7,502 nt of DNA from DASZZV01 sp035544835 (GTDB lineage: Bacteria > Acidobacteriota > Thermoanaerobaculia > Gp7-AA8), in contig DASZZV010000344.1 of assembly GCA_035544835.1 (NCBI GenBank), positions 1 through 7,502 of the forward strand, written 5' to 3'. The notes under the pieces are model-generated. The model had not been told where the DNA came from. It was given only the letters and a program-made list of their open reading frames with translations, and ran no database searches. A program made the position numbers and the translations under genes. Positions 5,788-7,502 of this stretch are shown in pieces. How positions within the stretch are numbered: position 1 is the stretch's first letter; each line of letters opens with the position of its first letter.

Positions 5788-6603
5788 GTGAATCCAATTG
5801 AGCTGGCCCAGGAAGCGGCGCGCATCGGGGCCGATGTGCTGCTGCGTCACTGGGAGGTATTGAACAAAGATGACGCCGATCTCAAGGCGCGTAATGACTG
5901 GGTCTCGCGCGCGGATCGGGAGAGTGAGGAAGCGATCGTCACCTTCCTGAGAGCTCACAGACCCGAGGATGATTTCCTCGGGGAGGAAGGCGGTCGCATG
6001 ATCGCCAGCGCTCCCGATGGCACGAAGGGTGGAACATGGGTAATCGACCCCCTGGACGGAACCTCGAACTATCTCCAGCACTTTCCCTTCTGGTCCGTTT
6101 CGATCGCTTACCGGGAGGGAAATGAAGTCACCGTCGGAGTCGTCTACGAACCGATCAGACAGATGATGTTTGCGGCCGAGAAGGGAGCGGGAGCGTTTCG
6201 GAACGGAAACCGGATGCAGGTATCGACACACGAAAAGATAGAAGGGTCGTTTCTGGCGACAGGGTTCCCGTTCCGCGCCCAGAAGTTTGTCTCGGTTTAC
6301 TGCGCGATCTTTCAGGAAGTGATTTCTGTCTCGAAAGGGGTTCGTCGCGCCGGGAGTGCGGCATTGGATCTGGCCTATACCGCGGCCGGCGTCTTCGACG
6401 GATTCTTTGAGCTGCACCTCGCCCCATGGGACATTGCGGCTGGCGCCCTGCTGGTCCAGGAAGCGGGTGGAAGGGTCTCGGACTTCTCAGGGGGCTCGTC
6501 CTTCTGGACGCGGGGAAACATCATCGGCGCCTCACCTGGCGTGCATGAGGATCTCATCGCCATGGTGTCGCGACACGTTCGTGAGGATCAACTGGACCGA
6601 TGA
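5788..6603 (+). CDS. suhB: Inositol-1-monophosphatase family protein (SuhB-like)
   Basis: A 271-residue Mg-dependent phosphatase that hydrolyses inositol monophosphates or related sugar/nucleotide phosphates in the cytoplasm. Metal-site motifs are complete: GEEGG (Glu66/Glu67), WVIDPLDGTSNY (84-95; Asp87, Asp90) and PWDIAAGALLVQEAGG (213-228; Asp215). The RRAGSAALDLAYTAAG stretch (186-201) matches SuhB-type proteins, and length is normal. The GTG start is chosen for the GAGGAGAG site just upstream and the usual N-terminal helix. It is first in a two-gene operon: its TGA overlaps the glycosylase ATG as ATGA (6600-6603). In Escherichia coli SuhB also acts in rRNA antitermination; whether this protein does so cannot be told. 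Related activities such as histidinol-phosphate or fructose-1,6-bisphosphate phosphatase are possible. Confidence 0.94.
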   Translation: MNPIELAQEAARIGADVLLRHWEVLNKDDADLKARNDWVSRADRESEEAIVTFLRAHRPEDDFLGEEGGRMIASAPDGTKGGTWVIDPLDGTSNYLQHFPFWSVSIAYREGNEVTVGVVYEPIRQMMFAAEKGAGAFRNGNRMQVSTHEKIEGSFLATGFPFRAQKFVSVYCAIFQEVISVSKGVRRAGSAALDLAYTAAGVFDGFFELHLAPWDIAAGALLVQEAGGRVSDFSGGSSFWTRGNIIGASPGVHEDLIAMVSRHVREDQLDR

Positions 6604-7217
6604 AGCGCAAGGGAAAGCTACCTGTCTCGTTCTATCTGCAGGATACGGTCACGGTCGCGCGCGCCCTGCTGGGCTGCACGCTCTGGCACATGAGCGAGCG
6701 CGGTCCCCTGGGAGCGCGCATCGTTGAGACTGAGGCCTACCTCGGCGCCAATGATCCGGCCAGCCACGCACGACGCGGGCTGCGCTCCGATCGCAACCAG
6801 TCCATGTATCTCGAAGGGGGACATGTTTACGTTTACTTCACCTACGGCATGCACTACTGCATCAACGTGGTGACGGCCGAGGAGGGAACCGCCGAGGCGG
6901 TGCTGCTTCGAGCCGGCGAGCCGGTTGAGGGAATTCCGCAAATGTGGAAGAACCGGTCAAAAGCCAAACGGGAGAGCGATCTGCTCAGCGGACCGGGAAA
7001 GCTGTGCATGGCCATGGGTATCGACCGCAAGCTCGACGGCGAACACCTTCGCGGCGCGCGCCTGTTCCTCACCGAGCGAGATCACCCCGTGAATGACGCC
7101 GATATCGCCATCACCCCCCGAGTAGGAATCGACAATTCAGGCGAAGCCACACACTGGCCTTTGCGATTCTTTCTGGCCGGAAACAGCAACGTGTCGGTCA
7201 GCAGAAATTACAGGTGA
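6600..7217 (+). CDS. mpg: 3-methyladenine DNA glycosylase (AAG/MPG family)
   Basis: A 205-residue monofunctional base-excision repair glycosylase that flips out and removes alkylated or deaminated purines. Key regions: ALLGCTLWH (22-30), ARIVETEAYLG (39-49) with catalytic Glu45 and Tyr47 (human AAG Glu125/Tyr127), SHARRG (55-60) with His56 (human His136), YVYFTYGMHYCINV (77-90) with Tyr82 at the position of the intercalating Tyr162, AVLLRAGEPVEG (100-111), and LLSGPGKLCMAMGI (128-141), the family's GP.KLC motif. Length is typical of bacterial members and no key residue is missing. Translation is probably coupled to the phosphatase by ATGA; a GAGGA lies rather far (12 bases) upstream. The stop is TGA at 7215-7217. 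No intrinsic terminator follows; instead a cluster of hairpin-forming repeats begins about 30 bases downstream. Confidence 0.96.
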   Translation: MKRKGKLPVSFYLQDTVTVARALLGCTLWHMSERGPLGARIVETEAYLGANDPASHARRGLRSDRNQSMYLEGGHVYVYFTYGMHYCINVVTAEEGTAEAVLLRAGEPVEGIPQMWKNRSKAKRESDLLSGPGKLCMAMGIDRKLDGEHLRGARLFLTERDHPVNDADIAITPRVGIDNSGEATHWPLRFFLAGNSNVSVSRNYR

Positions 7218-7245
7218 GGCGCGGGTCTCGACACCCTTCGGTTTG

Positions 7246-7284
7246 TCATCGCGAGCCGGAGAACGACGCGGGCGTCGCCGATGA
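7246..7284. repeat. Hairpin repeat, degenerate TCATC-type unit
   Basis: TCATCG (7246-7251) pairs with CGATGA (7279-7284), and nested inside is CGACGC-gg-GCGTCG (7264-7277). The TGTCATCsCGAGC start matches the two later units in this spacer. No T-tract follows. Confidence 0.5.
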
Positions 7285-7300
7285 GGGAAAGAAACGTGCT

Positions 7301-7386
7301 TGTCATCCTGAGCCGCCGCGGCGAAGGATCTCCAGCGGCAGCATCTGAATTCAGATCGCTATATCTTGAGATCCTTCGCTGCGGCT
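7301..7386. repeat. Inverted pair of GAAGGATCT-type intergenic repeats
   Basis: The unit TGTCATCCTGAG...GCGAAGGATCTC (7301-7332) is followed by an inverted partial copy, GAGATCCTTCGCTGCGGCT (7368-7386). The arms 7311-7332 and 7368-7386 match except for a short indel. The loop holds a perfect 14-bp palindrome, ATCTGAATTCAGAT (7343-7356). From general knowledge this type of repeat is scattered between genes in several GC-rich phyla. Confidence 0.65.
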
Positions 7387-7424
7387 TCTAAGAAACTCCC
7401 AGTATTTAGGCCGCTTTGCGGAGG

Positions 7425-7453
7425 TGTCATCCCGAGCGTCGAGCGAGGGATCT
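7425..7453 (+). repeat. Third TCATC...GGATCT repeat unit
   Basis: TGTCATCCCGAGC followed by GAGCGAGGGATCT aligns with the unit at 7301-7331 apart from a two-base gap and scattered mismatches. Similar CTCGAC(AC)CCTTCGG strings lie at 7227-7241 and 7463-7475, flanking the whole cluster. Bases 7218-7502 show no credible gene. Confidence 0.6.
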
Positions 7454-7502
7454 GGGCGGGGGACTCGACCCTTCGGCGCCTCGCACAATCGTAAGAGAGC
7501 TC

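Noticed and set aside
5647..6417. Open frame of 256 codons on the minus strand
   Set aside because: It is antisense to the phosphatase, which has complete catalytic motifs, and its product resembles no family.
7245..7453. CRISPR array
   Set aside because: Repeat units are imperfect, unevenly spaced and in mixed orientation, with no regular spacers or cas genes.

Overview
This is a GC-rich window from a Gram-negative bacterium. The evidence for an outer membrane is a FadL/OmpP1-like beta-barrel protein and a lipoprotein-type signal peptide. The gene mix and the intergenic repeats of the TGTCATCCTGAG / GAAGGATCT type fit Acidobacteriota or a neighbouring phylum, but I cannot fix the taxon from sequence alone. 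There are seven protein genes: five on the minus strand (1-5557) and two on the plus strand (5788-7217). I see no rRNA, tRNA, CRISPR array or intact insertion sequence.

Minus strand, in transcription order. An OmpP1/FadL-like porin (5557-4247) has a good sigma70-type promoter, a good Shine-Dalgarno site and its own intrinsic terminator. A lipoprotein D-Ala-D-Ala dipeptidase of the VanX/DdpX family (4193-3417) starts only five bases after that terminator. After an AT-rich gap come a luciferase-like flavin-dependent monooxygenase (3330-2122), an asparaginase-II-type amidohydrolase (2016-958) and an aldehyde dehydrogenase resembling 2-aminomuconate/2-hydroxymuconate semialdehyde dehydrogenases (961 to beyond base 1, truncated by the window). 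The last two overlap by a GTGA stop/start. Together the three resemble a small catabolic module: oxygenate or cleave, hydrolyse C-N, oxidise the aldehyde.

Plus strand. A SuhB-like inositol monophosphatase (5788-6603) and a 3-methyladenine DNA glycosylase (6600-7217) overlap by ATGA. The porin and the phosphatase diverge from a shared 230-bp promoter region.

Non-coding structure is notable in three places. A 96-bp element with perfect 10-bp terminal inverted repeats lies between the monooxygenase and the amidohydrolase; one end supplies the monooxygenase TAG stop, and no other in-frame stop follows before the amidohydrolase. The porin terminator abuts the dipeptidase start codon. The 285 bp after the glycosylase contain hairpin-forming intergenic repeats.

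The most interesting points are the substitution of glutamate for the metal-binding lysine in the amidohydrolase, the possible new catabolic module, and the single-amber junction between the monooxygenase and amidohydrolase frames.
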